A stretch of 64,000 nt of DNA from Ruminococcaceae bacterium AB4001 (GCA_000621765.1 JHXJ01000012.1:1-64000); one strand, 5' to 3'; shown: positions 17,426 through 26,959, counted from the stretch's first letter. Notes: generated by a model from the letters alone, not told the origin. Translations and numbers: made by a program.

Positions 17426-18424
17426 ATGGCGAATGGAAATTCAGACATCGTTCTTTCTATCGTGGTACCCGTCTACAATGTGGAGCGGTATCTCGGGAAG
17501 TGCCTGGATTCGCTTCTTTCAGCCAAAAGGACAGGGGAGACGGAGATCATATTAGTAGACGACGGATCAACTGACGGTTCGGGTGATATCTGTGATTCCT
17601 ATGCTGAAAAATACAGTTTTATAAAGAGCTTCCACAAAAAGAACGGCGGTCTTTCGGATGCAAGAAACCACGGCCTTTCAAAGGCTTCAGGCAGGTTTGT
17701 TTTCTTCTGTGATTCCGATGATATGGTCACAGCAGACGGGATGGATAAGATCATTGAAGCGGCGTCAAAAGAAGATGCCGATGTCCTCTTATGGGACGCC
17801 AATGCCGTTAATGAAAATGGCGGGAACATAGATTCAAAATTCGATCTGATACTCGACCATTCAGGGCTTCCGCGTGACGGAAGGGCGCTGACCGGGACTG
17901 ATGCTATGACCCTCCAGATCAGGGACCACAATAAGGCCGCCATGATGGCAATGCTCTGCGCGGTTAAGCGTGAGTTCATTCTTGATAACGGTCTTGTTTT
18001 CGGGAACGGGCTTCTTCACGAGGATGAACTCTGGACTCCTAAGGTAATGCTCAAAGCATCTAAGGTCATCTATATTCCGGAAAAGATCTACTGCTACAGG
18101 ATCAGGGAAGACTCGATAATGGGCTCTGCTTCCTTAAACCAGGAGAAGCACGCCTGTGATTTCATCCATGTCATGAATACTCTTTACGGCGCTTATTCCG
18201 GACTTGAAGACGACGAGAGCCGTAAGATCCTGCTCGCCAACTGGGCGGACACATATATGTGGGCAGTCGCAAATTACGGTGCCGGCAGATATGAATGCAG
18301 GAGAGAGGTCACGCGTTCTCATATCTTCAAAGCTTCAAAGGGAGCGAAAAGCAGACTTAAGGCGTTCATCCTGTTGCTGTTTGGCGTAAAGTTCTACTGC
18401 GCCCTGGCAGGCAAATCAAGGTAA
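17426..18424 (+). CDS. GT2-family glycosyltransferase
   Basis: 332 residues. The order of motifs is IVVPVYNVERYLGKCLDSLL, EIILVDDGSTDGSGDICD, GGLSDARNHGLSKASGRFVFFCDSDDMV (DSDD), and HEDELWTPKVMLKA. It is similar in layout to the GT2 enzyme encoded at 15634-16575, so the two are paralogues that probably add different residues to the same polymer. The start ATG lies 4 nt after the methyltransferase stop, in GAAGATGG, with AGGTAAGAAG as a modest ribosome site. It is the last gene of the polysaccharide group; no transporter, polymerase or priming transferase is present nearby. Confidence 0.9.
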   Translation: MANGNSDIVLSIVVPVYNVERYLGKCLDSLLSAKRTGETEIILVDDGSTDGSGDICDSYAEKYSFIKSFHKKNGGLSDARNHGLSKASGRFVFFCDSDDMVTADGMDKIIEAASKEDADVLLWDANAVNENGGNIDSKFDLILDHSGLPRDGRALTGTDAMTLQIRDHNKAAMMAMLCAVKREFILDNGLVFGNGLLHEDELWTPKVMLKASKVIYIPEKIYCYRIREDSIMGSASLNQEKHACDFIHVMNTLYGAYSGLEDDESRKILLANWADTYMWAVANYGAGRYECRREVTRSHIFKASKGAKSRLKAFILLLFGVKFYCALAGKSR

Positions 18425-18515
18425 CATATCTTACAACTATGCCTTTATTATAATATAGACAGAAACGAGGGTGTTTCTGTATACTCTACAAGTGTATTTT
18501 ACGGGGGATAATAAC

Positions 18516-19448
18516 ATGAGCAACACTGTAGAGAGCATTATTCATGAAGTCAAAAAGGTCATCTGCGGAAAAGATTACATCATCGCGCAGACACTGACGG
18601 CGATCCTTGCAGGCGGTCACATCCTTATGGAGGATGTCCCCGGAGTGGGTAAGACCACCATGGCGCTCGCTTTCTCAAGAACGATGGGACTCAATTTCGG
18701 AAGAGTCCAGTTCACGCCGGACGTACTGCCTTCTGACATCACGGGTTTCTCAATGTACGACAAGGCGACCGACTCCATGAAATACCAGCCCGGCGCGATT
18801 TTCCACAACCTCTTCCTGGCTGACGAGCTTAACCGTGCATCTTCACGTACTCAGTCCGCTCTTCTCGAAGCGATGGAAGAGAGCAGCGTTACGGTTGACG
18901 GACAGACATATTTCCTGCCCAAGCCGTTTATAGTTTTCGCTACACAGAACCCTACAGGCGCTTCAGGTACATCGCTCCTGCCTGACTCACAGATCGACCG
19001 TTTCATGATCAGGATCTCGATGGGCTATCCGTCCGCAAAGGATGAGAAAGCCATGCTCGAGCAGCGTAAGAACGGCGTAAATCCTATGGATAACGTAAGA
19101 CCCGTATGCAACGACGCCATCCTGGCTCAAATGCAGAACGATGTCAACAACATATTCGTACACGAGAAGATAACCGATTACCTCATCGCGCTTATCAACA
19201 AGACAAGAGGCAACCCCAATCTTTTAAGAGGCGGAAGCCCGCGTGCGACACTCGCACTTACTTCAATGTCCAAGGCATTTGCTTACATGAACGGAAGGGA
19301 TTTCGTAATACCTCAGGACGTCCAGAAGGTATTCATTCCGGTCATTGCCCACAGACTGATGCTCACACCTGAAGCTGAAGTCAACAGTAAGCGTCCTTCA
19401 GACATCGCTAAAGACATCCTCAAGGATACACTGGCTCCGAAGGTCTGA
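18516..19448 (+). CDS. MoxR-family AAA+ ATPase
   Basis: 310 residues from ATG at 18516. Walker A is VPGVGKTT (residues 41-48), Walker B LFLADELNRA, sensor 1 ATQNPTGASGTSLLPDSQIDRF, which is the characteristic MoxR run. C-terminal lid motif RGGSPRATLAL is present. MoxR ATPases act as chaperones for partner proteins encoded with them; here the partners are a DUF58 protein and a transglutaminase-like membrane protein, the usual triple. A TATAAT at 18449-18454 could drive the operon, but no -35 box is evident. The Shine-Dalgarno is weak (GGGGGATAATAAC). Confidence 0.93.
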   Translation: MSNTVESIIHEVKKVICGKDYIIAQTLTAILAGGHILMEDVPGVGKTTMALAFSRTMGLNFGRVQFTPDVLPSDITGFSMYDKATDSMKYQPGAIFHNLFLADELNRASSRTQSALLEAMEESSVTVDGQTYFLPKPFIVFATQNPTGASGTSLLPDSQIDRFMIRISMGYPSAKDEKAMLEQRKNGVNPMDNVRPVCNDAILAQMQNDVNNIFVHEKITDYLIALINKTRGNPNLLRGGSPRATLALTSMSKAFAYMNGRDFVIPQDVQKVFIPVIAHRLMLTPEAEVNSKRPSDIAKDILKDTLAPKV

Positions 19449-19455
19449 TAGCCTT

Positions 19456-20445
19456 ATGCTGAAGACTTGGTGTATTTACTCAGTCTCATTAATCTCAGTC
19501 CTCATCTTTTTCCTCTGTTACAAGATGTGGGTCGCATGGTTCTGCCTGATCGCCATCATTCTGGTCCCGTTCATCGCGCTCGCGATGTGTCTTATCGCGT
19601 CCCAGAAACTGACGTTTGAGACCCGCGCACCTTCCAACACAACCATCGGAGTTCCCGCATATATAGTCATAAGGACCGGCGGCGTAGCATCTAATTTTTC
19701 GTTCTGCCACGTAAGGACCACCGTTACCGATTACATGGCCGGCTCCCAAAAGAAAGTCATTTATGCGATCCACGATGCGGGCTTTACAAAGATACCCATG
19801 GAAACAAGCCACTGCGGCGCATATTCCTACAAGATGGAAAAGCTTTATATCTACGATATTTTCGGGTTCTTCCGCACGACCAGACTGATCGATAAGAATA
19901 ACGAGCTCCTTGTAAGACCCGTTCCGAGGATCCCCGATATCATGCCCGACATGTACGGTTTCAAGGCTAAGAATCTTCGAAAATCCAAACAGCCGAATAC
20001 CGAGATCTATGACATCAGGGATTACCAGCTTGGCGATCCGGTCAAGTCGATCCACTGGAAGATGTCTGCGAAAAAAGACAAGCTCCTCGTCAAGGAGCCT
20101 CTCGAGGAATACGGCGGTCACTCCCGCGTTATTCTCCAGCTTTCCGACGACCGCAACGTGGTAGATCTCCACTTAGGGCAGATCCTCTTTACGTCGGTTT
20201 TTTATCTGGAACATGAGACATCCCACAGGATAAGGGTCATCCCGCCTGACAGGAGTGAAGTCTCATTTGATATCGAGTCGAGCGCAGATCTCGAGAGAGC
20301 CATAAACACCATTCTCCGCATGAGGATCCCGAACGAAGCATACGATCCTGACAAGGGATTGGGAGAGGAATCTTTCGAGGATATCAAACTTGAGGAAAGT
20401 CCTGACAGGGAAGAGACTGTCGAGGAGGGTGCCGATGAGAACTGA
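19456..20445 (+). CDS. DUF58 domain membrane protein
   Basis: 329 residues. Two membrane helices at the N-terminus (about 4-45), then a beta-rich region, then the DUF58 signature TEIYDIRDYQLGDPVKSIHWKMSAKKDKLLVKEP at about 180-215. A vWA-like fold is predicted for this family. It starts 8 nt after the MoxR stop and overlaps the next gene by 11 nt. In MoxR operons DUF58 proteins are thought to be assembled or activated by MoxR; their role in envelope biology is not settled. The C-terminus is strongly acidic (EESFEDIKLEESPDREETVEEG). Confidence 0.9.
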   Translation: MLKTWCIYSVSLISVLIFFLCYKMWVAWFCLIAIILVPFIALAMCLIASQKLTFETRAPSNTTIGVPAYIVIRTGGVASNFSFCHVRTTVTDYMAGSQKKVIYAIHDAGFTKIPMETSHCGAYSYKMEKLYIYDIFGFFRTTRLIDKNNELLVRPVPRIPDIMPDMYGFKAKNLRKSKQPNTEIYDIRDYQLGDPVKSIHWKMSAKKDKLLVKEPLEEYGGHSRVILQLSDDRNVVDLHLGQILFTSVFYLEHETSHRIRVIPPDRSEVSFDIESSADLERAINTILRMRIPNEAYDPDKGLGEESFEDIKLEESPDREETVEEGADEN

Positions 20446-23428
20446 GAAGGTCATTTCAGTCAAAACGGATAACACTCCGATGCCCGTCTCCGGCGTACTT
20501 ACGATCCTCATCACGATGAGCCTGAGCATCGGTTTCCCTCTGATGCTCTTCACCGCTTTTGAGATCGAGTATGATGTTCTTCCGGCCATACTTATCCCAT
20601 TCATTTCTGCGGTCATCCTTACGGGAATCCACTTCATTAACAAGCCAAAGATCTCAATTGGTGTCATGATCGGCCTTCCTTTGACGGCCATCCTGCTGAC
20701 CGCTTTAAATGTCATCAAGATCCTTAGAGAAGGAGTCAACGCGGTCCTTTACTACCTTCAGCTCTACGATTTCTACGGACTGCCCGGAACCTATTACGAA
20801 CCTTCTGCAGAAGGCACGGAGTTCTTCGTGTTCATTGAGGTCTATGCCGTTATCGCGGCATGCATTGCCTCATATCTTCTGCTGCAGCGTAAACTGATCC
20901 CGCTCGCGCTCCTGCCTTATTTTCCGGTCTTTATCTGCTCGGTCGCAAACATCGTAATGACGCCGTCTTATGTCCCCTGCACCATTGCAGCCATCGGCGT
21001 ATTTCTCGTACTGCTCTCATATGTTTTCCGCAACAAACAGAGGAAGAACGCAGAGACAGAACTAATCTATCTTATCGTTCCCGTAGTCTCGCTCTCGTTC
21101 CTTTTCGGAGGCATATTCCCGATGGATACATACGACAAGGACAAGCTCGCGAAAAAAATCCTCACCTCAGTCAGGAATACCGTAGAGCAGGTTACCAGCA
21201 ACAGCAACAACCCCTTGCTGGAGATGATCAACAATGCGCTGAACGGATACATGAATCCGAACAGCGATCTCGGCATTGATATATTTACTCCGATCGCCAC
21301 CATGAGAACGAACCTCTCTAAGGTCGGCCCCTTTAATCCGCCCCAGACGATGGTCATGAGCGTCAAGAGAATAGACAATCCCGATTACGAAGGCCCACTC
21401 GGCAGATACGAGAGCCGCACGGTCTATCTTAAGGTCGAGACACTGGATGTCTATAAGGATAACAACCTGACATCGTCATGGATCAGGATGAATCCCTATA
21501 ACGATGATCTCACTGTGGAAAGCGAGGAACCCCAGTGCTTCGTCGAGATCAAGCCGTTCCAGGATACAAGCGTGGACATCGCTCCGTACTATACGGATTT
21601 CTATGCTGCTGAAGGTGAAGAACCGGCCAGGACGAATCCCTATAACCACACGACCACAGGCACCGATACTTACGCGATGTCATCGCTTCCTTCCAAGACC
21701 GGAAACATCTATTCCGAGCGTTATCTGGATGAATATGTTTACGGCACGTGCCTTGAAGTCCCGAAGTCGACGGAAAGAGCAGTCCTTGTCAGCGACGCTA
21801 TTCCCGCCTGGTTCAAGGATGCTTATTACGGCCACTCGGATCTGTCGGATGCCGAGAAGGTAGAAAGGGTCACAGAGTTCGTAAGGACACTTCATCCTTA
21901 CGATGCAAACACCGACTATCCTCCGAAAAACGTGGACTTTGTACCGTGGTTCTTAAACGAAGCCGAGACCGGAATCTGTGTCCACTATGCGGCAACGTCC
22001 ATGATCCTGCTCAGGATGCTTGGCGTTCCCGCAAGATATGTAAGAGGCTATGTCGATTCCAGATCCTATTCTTCGATCGAGAGTATCGTATATGCGACAC
22101 AGGCCCATGCCTGGTTTGAAGTTTTCATTCCGGATTACGGATGGGTCATGAACGACGCAACGCCCGGATATGCTTTTGACGTTGATACATTCAGTATCGA
22201 AGGACTTGCAGAGGTCCATCCCGAAGTTAAGACCGCAGGCTTCTCGCGCGATAACTACGAGTATGTTCCCGCCGAGACCGAGTCGACCGAAGAGACGACG
22301 GAAGAGACTGATACGGATACATCAGAGACTACAGAACCCACTCTGACAATCGACCAGACCATTCCTTCTTTTGATATTGTAATTTCGAACCCTTCAAATC
22401 AGGGGAATGCCGGGACAGATACTTCCGATAGCCCTGACCTTACGGCCTCATCAAGTACCAGCCCTTACTTAATTATCAATAACAACGAACCGTTCTTTAC
22501 CGAAAACGACCTCAATACGCAATCTTACGAATTCTATTCAGAGCTTGACTCACTCGGACGCTGCGGACAGGCTGTTGCCTGCTTAGGAACCGATCTCATG
22601 CCTGATGGAAATATGGGGTCACTCGAAAGCATAAATCCTACAGCCTGGCAGATCGCGGATTACTCTAAATACCCGGGCGTTATTGAAGGCGATTCACTCT
22701 ACAGAAAGTGTCAGCTTATCGGCTTCATTCTCACGGGTGAGACAACCAATGAGAGGAACGTTATCACCGGTACGGTATACATGAAGAATTCCGGAATGGC
22801 CAAGTGGGAGGAGTCAGTTTACAGTTATCTGACCACCCATCCCGATAACCACGTAATGTACAGAGTAACGCCTGTCTACAACGGTGATAACCTCCTGGCT
22901 GAAGGCGTTCTTATGGAAGCACGTTCCGTGGAAGATTCGGGCATGCTGAAGTTCTGTGTCTTTGCCTACAACGTACAGCCTAATATCATCATCGATTACG
23001 CCACCGGCGAAAACCATATCTCCGACGCTTATCTCAAGTCGCCGGCCGGACAGATTTTCATACTTGCCGGTCAGATCAAAAAAGCACTCATCACGATCCT
23101 GATCGTGGCAGCTGCAGTCGTACTTCTCTTTGTCCTTCTGAAGATGCTCTACATCTATTACTGGAACCGCCAGTTTACGGACCAGGGTATAAACGACAGG
23201 GCACTTGCGTACTATCACTACTACGGCATGATCAGCAGGGTCTTCGGACTCGGATTGCCGGAGCAGGCGACAAAGATCGCCCAGAAAGCTGCATTCGGAG
23301 AAGGTGAGATCAGCGAAAAGGATCTCACCGCCATGAAAGATGTCTGCAGGAGCAACCTTGCGATAATCTCCGGCGGATTTACCGGCATTAAGAGAACTTT
23401 GTACCAGTTCCTGAAGATCAAGATCTGA
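20435..23428 (+). CDS. TgpA-like membrane protein with extracytoplasmic transglutaminase-like domain
   Basis: 997 residues from ATG at 20435, with AGGAGG at 20424-20429; it overlaps the DUF58 stop. About six membrane helices occupy residues 15-230. The outside part has a transglutaminase core with a full catalytic triad: C515 (TGICVHYAATSM), H558 (TQAHAWFEV) and D574 (VMNDATPG). A Thr/Glu-rich linker (STEETTEETDTDTSETTEPT) and a region of unknown fold follow. A last membrane helix lies near 885-910, with a cytoplasmic tail. The set MoxR-DUF58-TgpA is a common conserved trio in Bacillota; crosslinking or proteolysis of envelope proteins is the likely activity, not shown. Confidence 0.9.
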   Translation: MRTEKVISVKTDNTPMPVSGVLTILITMSLSIGFPLMLFTAFEIEYDVLPAILIPFISAVILTGIHFINKPKISIGVMIGLPLTAILLTALNVIKILREGVNAVLYYLQLYDFYGLPGTYYEPSAEGTEFFVFIEVYAVIAACIASYLLLQRKLIPLALLPYFPVFICSVANIVMTPSYVPCTIAAIGVFLVLLSYVFRNKQRKNAETELIYLIVPVVSLSFLFGGIFPMDTYDKDKLAKKILTSVRNTVEQVTSNSNNPLLEMINNALNGYMNPNSDLGIDIFTPIATMRTNLSKVGPFNPPQTMVMSVKRIDNPDYEGPLGRYESRTVYLKVETLDVYKDNNLTSSWIRMNPYNDDLTVESEEPQCFVEIKPFQDTSVDIAPYYTDFYAAEGEEPARTNPYNHTTTGTDTYAMSSLPSKTGNIYSERYLDEYVYGTCLEVPKSTERAVLVSDAIPAWFKDAYYGHSDLSDAEKVERVTEFVRTLHPYDANTDYPPKNVDFVPWFLNEAETGICVHYAATSMILLRMLGVPARYVRGYVDSRSYSSIESIVYATQAHAWFEVFIPDYGWVMNDATPGYAFDVDTFSIEGLAEVHPEVKTAGFSRDNYEYVPAETESTEETTEETDTDTSETTEPTLTIDQTIPSFDIVISNPSNQGNAGTDTSDSPDLTASSSTSPYLIINNNEPFFTENDLNTQSYEFYSELDSLGRCGQAVACLGTDLMPDGNMGSLESINPTAWQIADYSKYPGVIEGDSLYRKCQLIGFILTGETTNERNVITGTVYMKNSGMAKWEESVYSYLTTHPDNHVMYRVTPVYNGDNLLAEGVLMEARSVEDSGMLKFCVFAYNVQPNIIIDYATGENHISDAYLKSPAGQIFILAGQIKKALITILIVAAAVVLLFVLLKMLYIYYWNRQFTDQGINDRALAYYHYYGMISRVFGLGLPEQATKIAQKAAFGEGEISEKDLTAMKDVCRSNLAIISGGFTGIKRTLYQFLKIKI

Positions 23429-23435
23429 TTTTAGA

Positions 23436-23470
23436 TGAGGGCGCATCCTTAAAGGTCATATACGCCCTCA
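23436..23470. terminator. Hairpin between convergent genes
   Basis: TGAGGGCG (23436-23443) pairs with CGCCCTCA (23463-23470) around a 19-nt loop. The trailing GTTTCTAT is only modestly U-rich. It lies between the ends of the TgpA-like gene and the MFS gene and may serve both. Confidence 0.5.
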
Positions 23471-23508
23471 GTTTCTATCTGGATTGCTCCAGTTTCTTGA
23501 TGGGGCAG

Positions 23509-24798
23509 TTATACCATTTCATGGCTGACCTCCATTTCCTGCTGTTCAGGAGCCGGCTGTTCCGCAGCTGACTGCTCGAGTTCGCGGATGGGCTTTATTC
23601 CGGCCATTATTACTGCTACGATCACGAGGCAGATGCCGGAGATGATGACGGTTATGGCAGAGCCCGGTCCGACGCCCTTTCCGGTTGTCCTGCCGATGAA
23701 GTCGGCAGTAACTCCGCTTAAGGAATATGCGACGACATATCCGAGCTGCGAGATGAATCCCAGAAATGCCCACGCACGTCCCTGGAGCTCTGCGGGGATA
23801 TTTGTCCTTACCAGATAATCCAGGCTGTTATTTGCGAAAGGAATAGCTGCGAAGAACAGGAATCCGAATGAGCAGATGAGCACGGGGTTCTCGAAAACAG
23901 CGAACATTGCCATTCCGACGCCTGATACTGCAAGACCTATCCAAAGCGCTCTTACGAAATTCTTCTTAATGCCTCTGATACCTAAGAGGATGCTTGTTAC
24001 GAGCATTCCCGAAGCAGCTGCAGTCTCAACGATTCCCAACGTTTTCGAGTCAGAGAATGAGAGTACGAAAGGTTCGCCCAATACCTGGAACACGCCCATG
24101 AAAAGGCAGATCAGTGAAGAGATCACGACCAGAACAACGAGCCCTTTTCTGGATACTACAGCTGTCCATCCTTCCTTCATGCTCTTAAAGAACGGCTCGG
24201 GTTCCTTCTTAATGCTCTGTTTGATCCCTGCTCTTACGACGGCTGCGGCAACTACTGTGAGGAAGAACGTGCAGATGTCGATGATGAGGATGAGCTTAAT
24301 GTCGCTTACTGCAAGAAGGAATCCTGCAATAATGGGCGAGAAAATGTATCTTGACGAACCTGCCATCGATACAAGACCGTTTGCCTTTGAGTACTGTTCC
24401 TTGGTGAGAAGGTCAGTAATTGTTGCTGTATAGGAGGGTTCCAGAAGTGCCGAGAATACGGAGCTTATCGTGGTGCCGAGATAGATCTGCCATAGTGCCG
24501 CTTCGCCCTGAAGCATGCATATGAGGATGAAGAGAACGCCGAGACCTGAAAGACCGTCGCCGATCATCATGAGGAGTCGTCTGTCGTAACGGTCGGCGAG
24601 TACGCCTGCCGGTACTTTAAGGATCAGTGCAGGGAGGAAGCCTAAGAGTGTGAGGAGTCCCATGTCAGCAGCGCTTCCCGTTTTCTGGAATATGTATAGA
24701 CCAAGGCCGAAGCTTGTAAGACCTCCGCCTATAGAAGAAATGAATTCGCCTGCCCACAGGAGGAGAAATCTTCCGTAATTGTTGTTTGTCTTTGTCAT
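23509..24798 (-). CDS. MFS transporter, drug/siderophore exporter-like
   Basis: 429 residues, with about twelve membrane helices. The loop between helices 2 and 3 reads AGVLADRYDRRLLMMIGD, the G-x-x-x-D-R-x(2)-R-R motif of MFS proteins of the MefA/EntS-like group. The C-terminus is a soluble Gln/Glu-rich tail (AAEQPAPEQQEMEVSHEMV). It stands alone, divergent from putP. The intergenic region repeats ACTTTAGTC at 24833-24841 and 24912-24920, which could be a shared operator. The exported substrate cannot be read from sequence; macrolide or other small-molecule efflux is a family-level guess. Confidence 0.85.
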   Translation of the reverse strand: MTKTNNNYGRFLLLWAGEFISSIGGGLTSFGLGLYIFQKTGSAADMGLLTLLGFLPALILKVPAGVLADRYDRRLLMMIGDGLSGLGVLFILICMLQGEAALWQIYLGTTISSVFSALLEPSYTATITDLLTKEQYSKANGLVSMAGSSRYIFSPIIAGFLLAVSDIKLILIIDICTFFLTVVAAAVVRAGIKQSIKKEPEPFFKSMKEGWTAVVSRKGLVVLVVISSLICLFMGVFQVLGEPFVLSFSDSKTLGIVETAAASGMLVTSILLGIRGIKKNFVRALWIGLAVSGVGMAMFAVFENPVLICSFGFLFFAAIPFANNSLDYLVRTNIPAELQGRAWAFLGFISQLGYVVAYSLSGVTADFIGRTTGKGVGPGSAITVIISGICLVIVAVIMAGIKPIRELEQSAAEQPAPEQQEMEVSHEMV

Positions 24799-24937
24799 CT
24801 TGAATGACCGCCTTTTCGATTTTTCTGACTATACTTTAGTCCCTGCATGGAGATTAATCTTGAAGTAAAGATTATCTATTCCTTAAATACTTCTTAAATC
24901 ATCCGGCGGCGCACTTTAGTCAATAAAAGTATTTTTC

Positions 24938-24946
24938 TGTTATAAT
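24938..24946 (+). promoter_or_regulatory. Extended -10 promoter of putP
   Basis: TGTTATAAT is a perfect extended -10 (TG-n-TATAAT). AGTCAA lies 17 nt upstream as a poor -35. The start codon is 33 nt downstream of the box, with AAAGGAG between. Confidence 0.65.
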
Positions 24947-24979
24947 TACGGGAGTTATCAATCCCCAAAGGAGTATGTT

Positions 24980-26527
24980 ATGGACAAGATTATTGCTTTC
25001 ATACTCTATTTCGTGGTTGTCCTTGCTATCGGAATTTACTTCTTCTTCAAGAGTAAGGGCGGTGACGAGAAAGAGTATTTCTTGGGCGGTCGTCACATGG
25101 GTCCTTTTGTTACTGCGATGAGTGCGCAGGCATCGGACATGAGCGGCTGGCTCTTGATGGGTTTCCCTGGTTCGCTTTTCGCGTTCGGTATGGGACAGGT
25201 TTGGATCGGAATCGGTTTGGCATTAGGAACAGCTGCCAACTGGATCTTTGTAGCTACAAGGCTCCGCCGTTTCTCCAAAGCTTCCGGTGACTCCATCACA
25301 CTTCCGCAGTACCTCACAAACAGATTCGCAAGCAAGAGCTCAGTATTGAAGGTTGTATGCGCTATCATCTTCCTTATCAGCTTTACTGTTTATGTTGCTT
25401 CAGGATTCGTTGCAGGTACTGCAGTATTCACATCAGTCATTCCGTGGTTTGCAGATCATCAGCATCTCGCGATGATCCTTTTCGCGGTATTGATCCTCAT
25501 CTACACATTCTTAGGCGGCTTCAAAGCTGTTTGCTGGACAGACTTCTTCCAGGGCCTCATGATGCTCATCGCGCTCCTTGCAGTACCGATCGTTATGCAG
25601 ACAGTAGGCACTCACGATGCTTCATTCTATGGTGCATTCAATAGCGAAGTTTCCGCTTTCGGCACAGATCCTTTTGCAGCTCCCTGGCAGGAGATCGTAA
25701 CAGGTCTTGGCTGGGGCTTGGGCTACTTCGGTATGCCTCACATTCTCGTACGCTTCATGTCTATCGAGAAGCCTTCACAGATCAAGAAATCTGCTACAGT
25801 TGCTATCATCTGGGTAATCCTTACTCTCGGTGCAGCAGCAGTAATCGCATACCTCGGAAGAACTTACATCCTTCCTAACGGAAATTCTCTTGCAGAGATG
25901 CTCCTTCCTGATGCACGTAAGAACATCTTCATCGAGATCGTTACACACATCTTCCCGGGATTCATCGCAGGCATCCTGCTCTCAGCTATCATCGCTGCTG
26001 CAATGTCCACGGCTGACTCCCAGCTCCTCGTTGCTTCTTCAGCATTTACGAGTGATATCTACAAGCCTTTGATCCGCAAGGAAAAGGCAGGTGACAAGGA
26101 GATGCTCTGGATCGGCCGTATCGTCGTTCTCGTAGTTGCAGTAGTTGCATTCTTCATCGCGGTTCAGGGCCTTGATGATCCTAAGTCCTGGGCATCCGAC
26201 ATCATGAACATGGTTGAGAACGCATGGGGTCTCTTCGGTGCATCCTTCGGACCTGTCGTTATCCTCTCTCTGTTCTGGAAGCGCTTTAACTATAAGGGTG
26301 CAGTTGCAGGTATCATTGGCGGCGCAGTTGCAGATATCGCATGGCTCCTTCTCTGCACAAGCACGATCACAACACCGCTCATCGCTGACACCGGTGTCTA
26401 CGAGATCGTTCCCGGCTTTATCTGCGGACTTATCATTGCAGTTATAGTTACACTCGCAACAAAGGCTCCTGGCAAGGAAGTCGAAGCTATCTACGCAAGA
26501 GCAACGGATACATCCATCGACGACTGA
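24980..26527 (+). CDS. putP: Sodium/proline symporter
   Basis: 515 residues, close to E. coli PutP (502). About thirteen membrane helices. The sodium-site region is near the start: EYFLGGRHMGPFVTAMSAQASDMSGWLLMGFPG; the family signature follows in SGDSITLPQYLTNRF and GYFGMPHILVRFMSIE, and AAMSTADSQLLVASSAFTSDIY marks helix 8. It imports proline with Na+ for nutrition or osmoprotection. Monocistronic, with its own extended -10 promoter and a strong hairpin downstream. Other SSS-family substrates are possible but the match to PutP is strong across the protein. Confidence 0.92.
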   Translation: MDKIIAFILYFVVVLAIGIYFFFKSKGGDEKEYFLGGRHMGPFVTAMSAQASDMSGWLLMGFPGSLFAFGMGQVWIGIGLALGTAANWIFVATRLRRFSKASGDSITLPQYLTNRFASKSSVLKVVCAIIFLISFTVYVASGFVAGTAVFTSVIPWFADHQHLAMILFAVLILIYTFLGGFKAVCWTDFFQGLMMLIALLAVPIVMQTVGTHDASFYGAFNSEVSAFGTDPFAAPWQEIVTGLGWGLGYFGMPHILVRFMSIEKPSQIKKSATVAIIWVILTLGAAAVIAYLGRTYILPNGNSLAEMLLPDARKNIFIEIVTHIFPGFIAGILLSAIIAAAMSTADSQLLVASSAFTSDIYKPLIRKEKAGDKEMLWIGRIVVLVVAVVAFFIAVQGLDDPKSWASDIMNMVENAWGLFGASFGPVVILSLFWKRFNYKGAVAGIIGGAVADIAWLLLCTSTITTPLIADTGVYEIVPGFICGLIIAVIVTLATKAPGKEVEAIYARATDTSIDD

Positions 26528-26558
26528 TATCCTGAGTTATTGATTGAATTTAAAAATG

Positions 26559-26586
26559 CCCCTTCGGAGGAACTTCTCCGGAGGGG
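26559..26586. terminator. Terminator-like hairpin after putP
   Basis: CCCCTTCGGAG (26559-26569) pairs with CTCCGGAGGGG (26576-26586), 11 bp with one G-U pair and a 6-nt loop. The plus side lacks a real U-tract (TAATCT), while the minus side is followed by ATTTTTAAA. Confidence 0.6.
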
Positions 26587-26624
26587 TAATCTATTGGGGT
26601 GTAGTTTTCGTGGGCTTGGGAACC

Positions 26625-26742
26625 TGTTGACGAAAATGTTGCTGATTCTGCTTCAAAATCGTCAACAAAACTGTCAACAATGCCTTTGTTGACGATTATG
26701 TTGACGGATTTGACCAAAAAACAGCAACAAAATCGTCAACAC
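26625..26742. repeat. Intergenic element of alternating 12-nt GTTGACG-type units, copy 2
   Basis: Same architecture as 10183-10303: TGTTGACGAAAA, TGTTGCTGATTC, then two inverted units, a short ATGCCT spacer, then two direct and two inverted units. It forms two tandem hairpins with arms of about 25 nt and loops CTTC-like or GACC. It sits between the putP terminator and a small minus-strand gene. Confidence 0.7.
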
Positions 26743-26812
26743 TGAAGCCGCGTCATTCAGATGTATTCAAAAAGGATGAAATAACAGATTCTGATTACAC
26801 CCGGGGTCTCCC

Positions 26813-26959
26813 TCAGATATGTTCCCTCTCATAGAGCAGGGTCATGAAGTCGATCAGGTCGAGTGAATCTTCTTTTTCGATTTCCTTAGCAGGAATCAGG
26901 GGAGTGATGGTTGCCTTAGTGTTCTTGTTCATGTCTTTTGCATCAGAATTGTCATTCAT
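26813..26959 (-). CDS. Small protein of 48 residues, unknown function
   Basis: An intact 48-codon frame from ATG at 26959 (followed at once by AAT GAC) to TGA at 26815-26813. AAAAAGGTGGTG lies 6-10 nt upstream as a fair ribosome site, and TATATT occurs further upstream on the same strand. The peptide is very hydrophilic: Asn/Asp/Lys-rich N-terminus (MNDNSDAKDMNKNT), then ITPLIPAKEIEKEDSLDL and a C-terminal DFMTLLYEREHI. No membrane segment, signal peptide or known domain is seen. It could be a regulatory small protein or a peptide precursor. Codon use resembles neighbouring genes. Confidence 0.5.
   Translation of the reverse strand: MNDNSDAKDMNKNTKATITPLIPAKEIEKEDSLDLIDFMTLLYEREHI

Noticed and set aside
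24833-24920. Repeated ACTTTAGTC as operator for the MFS and putP genes
   Set aside because: Two 9-nt copies in AT-rich DNA are too little to call a site; noted only in the MFS entry.
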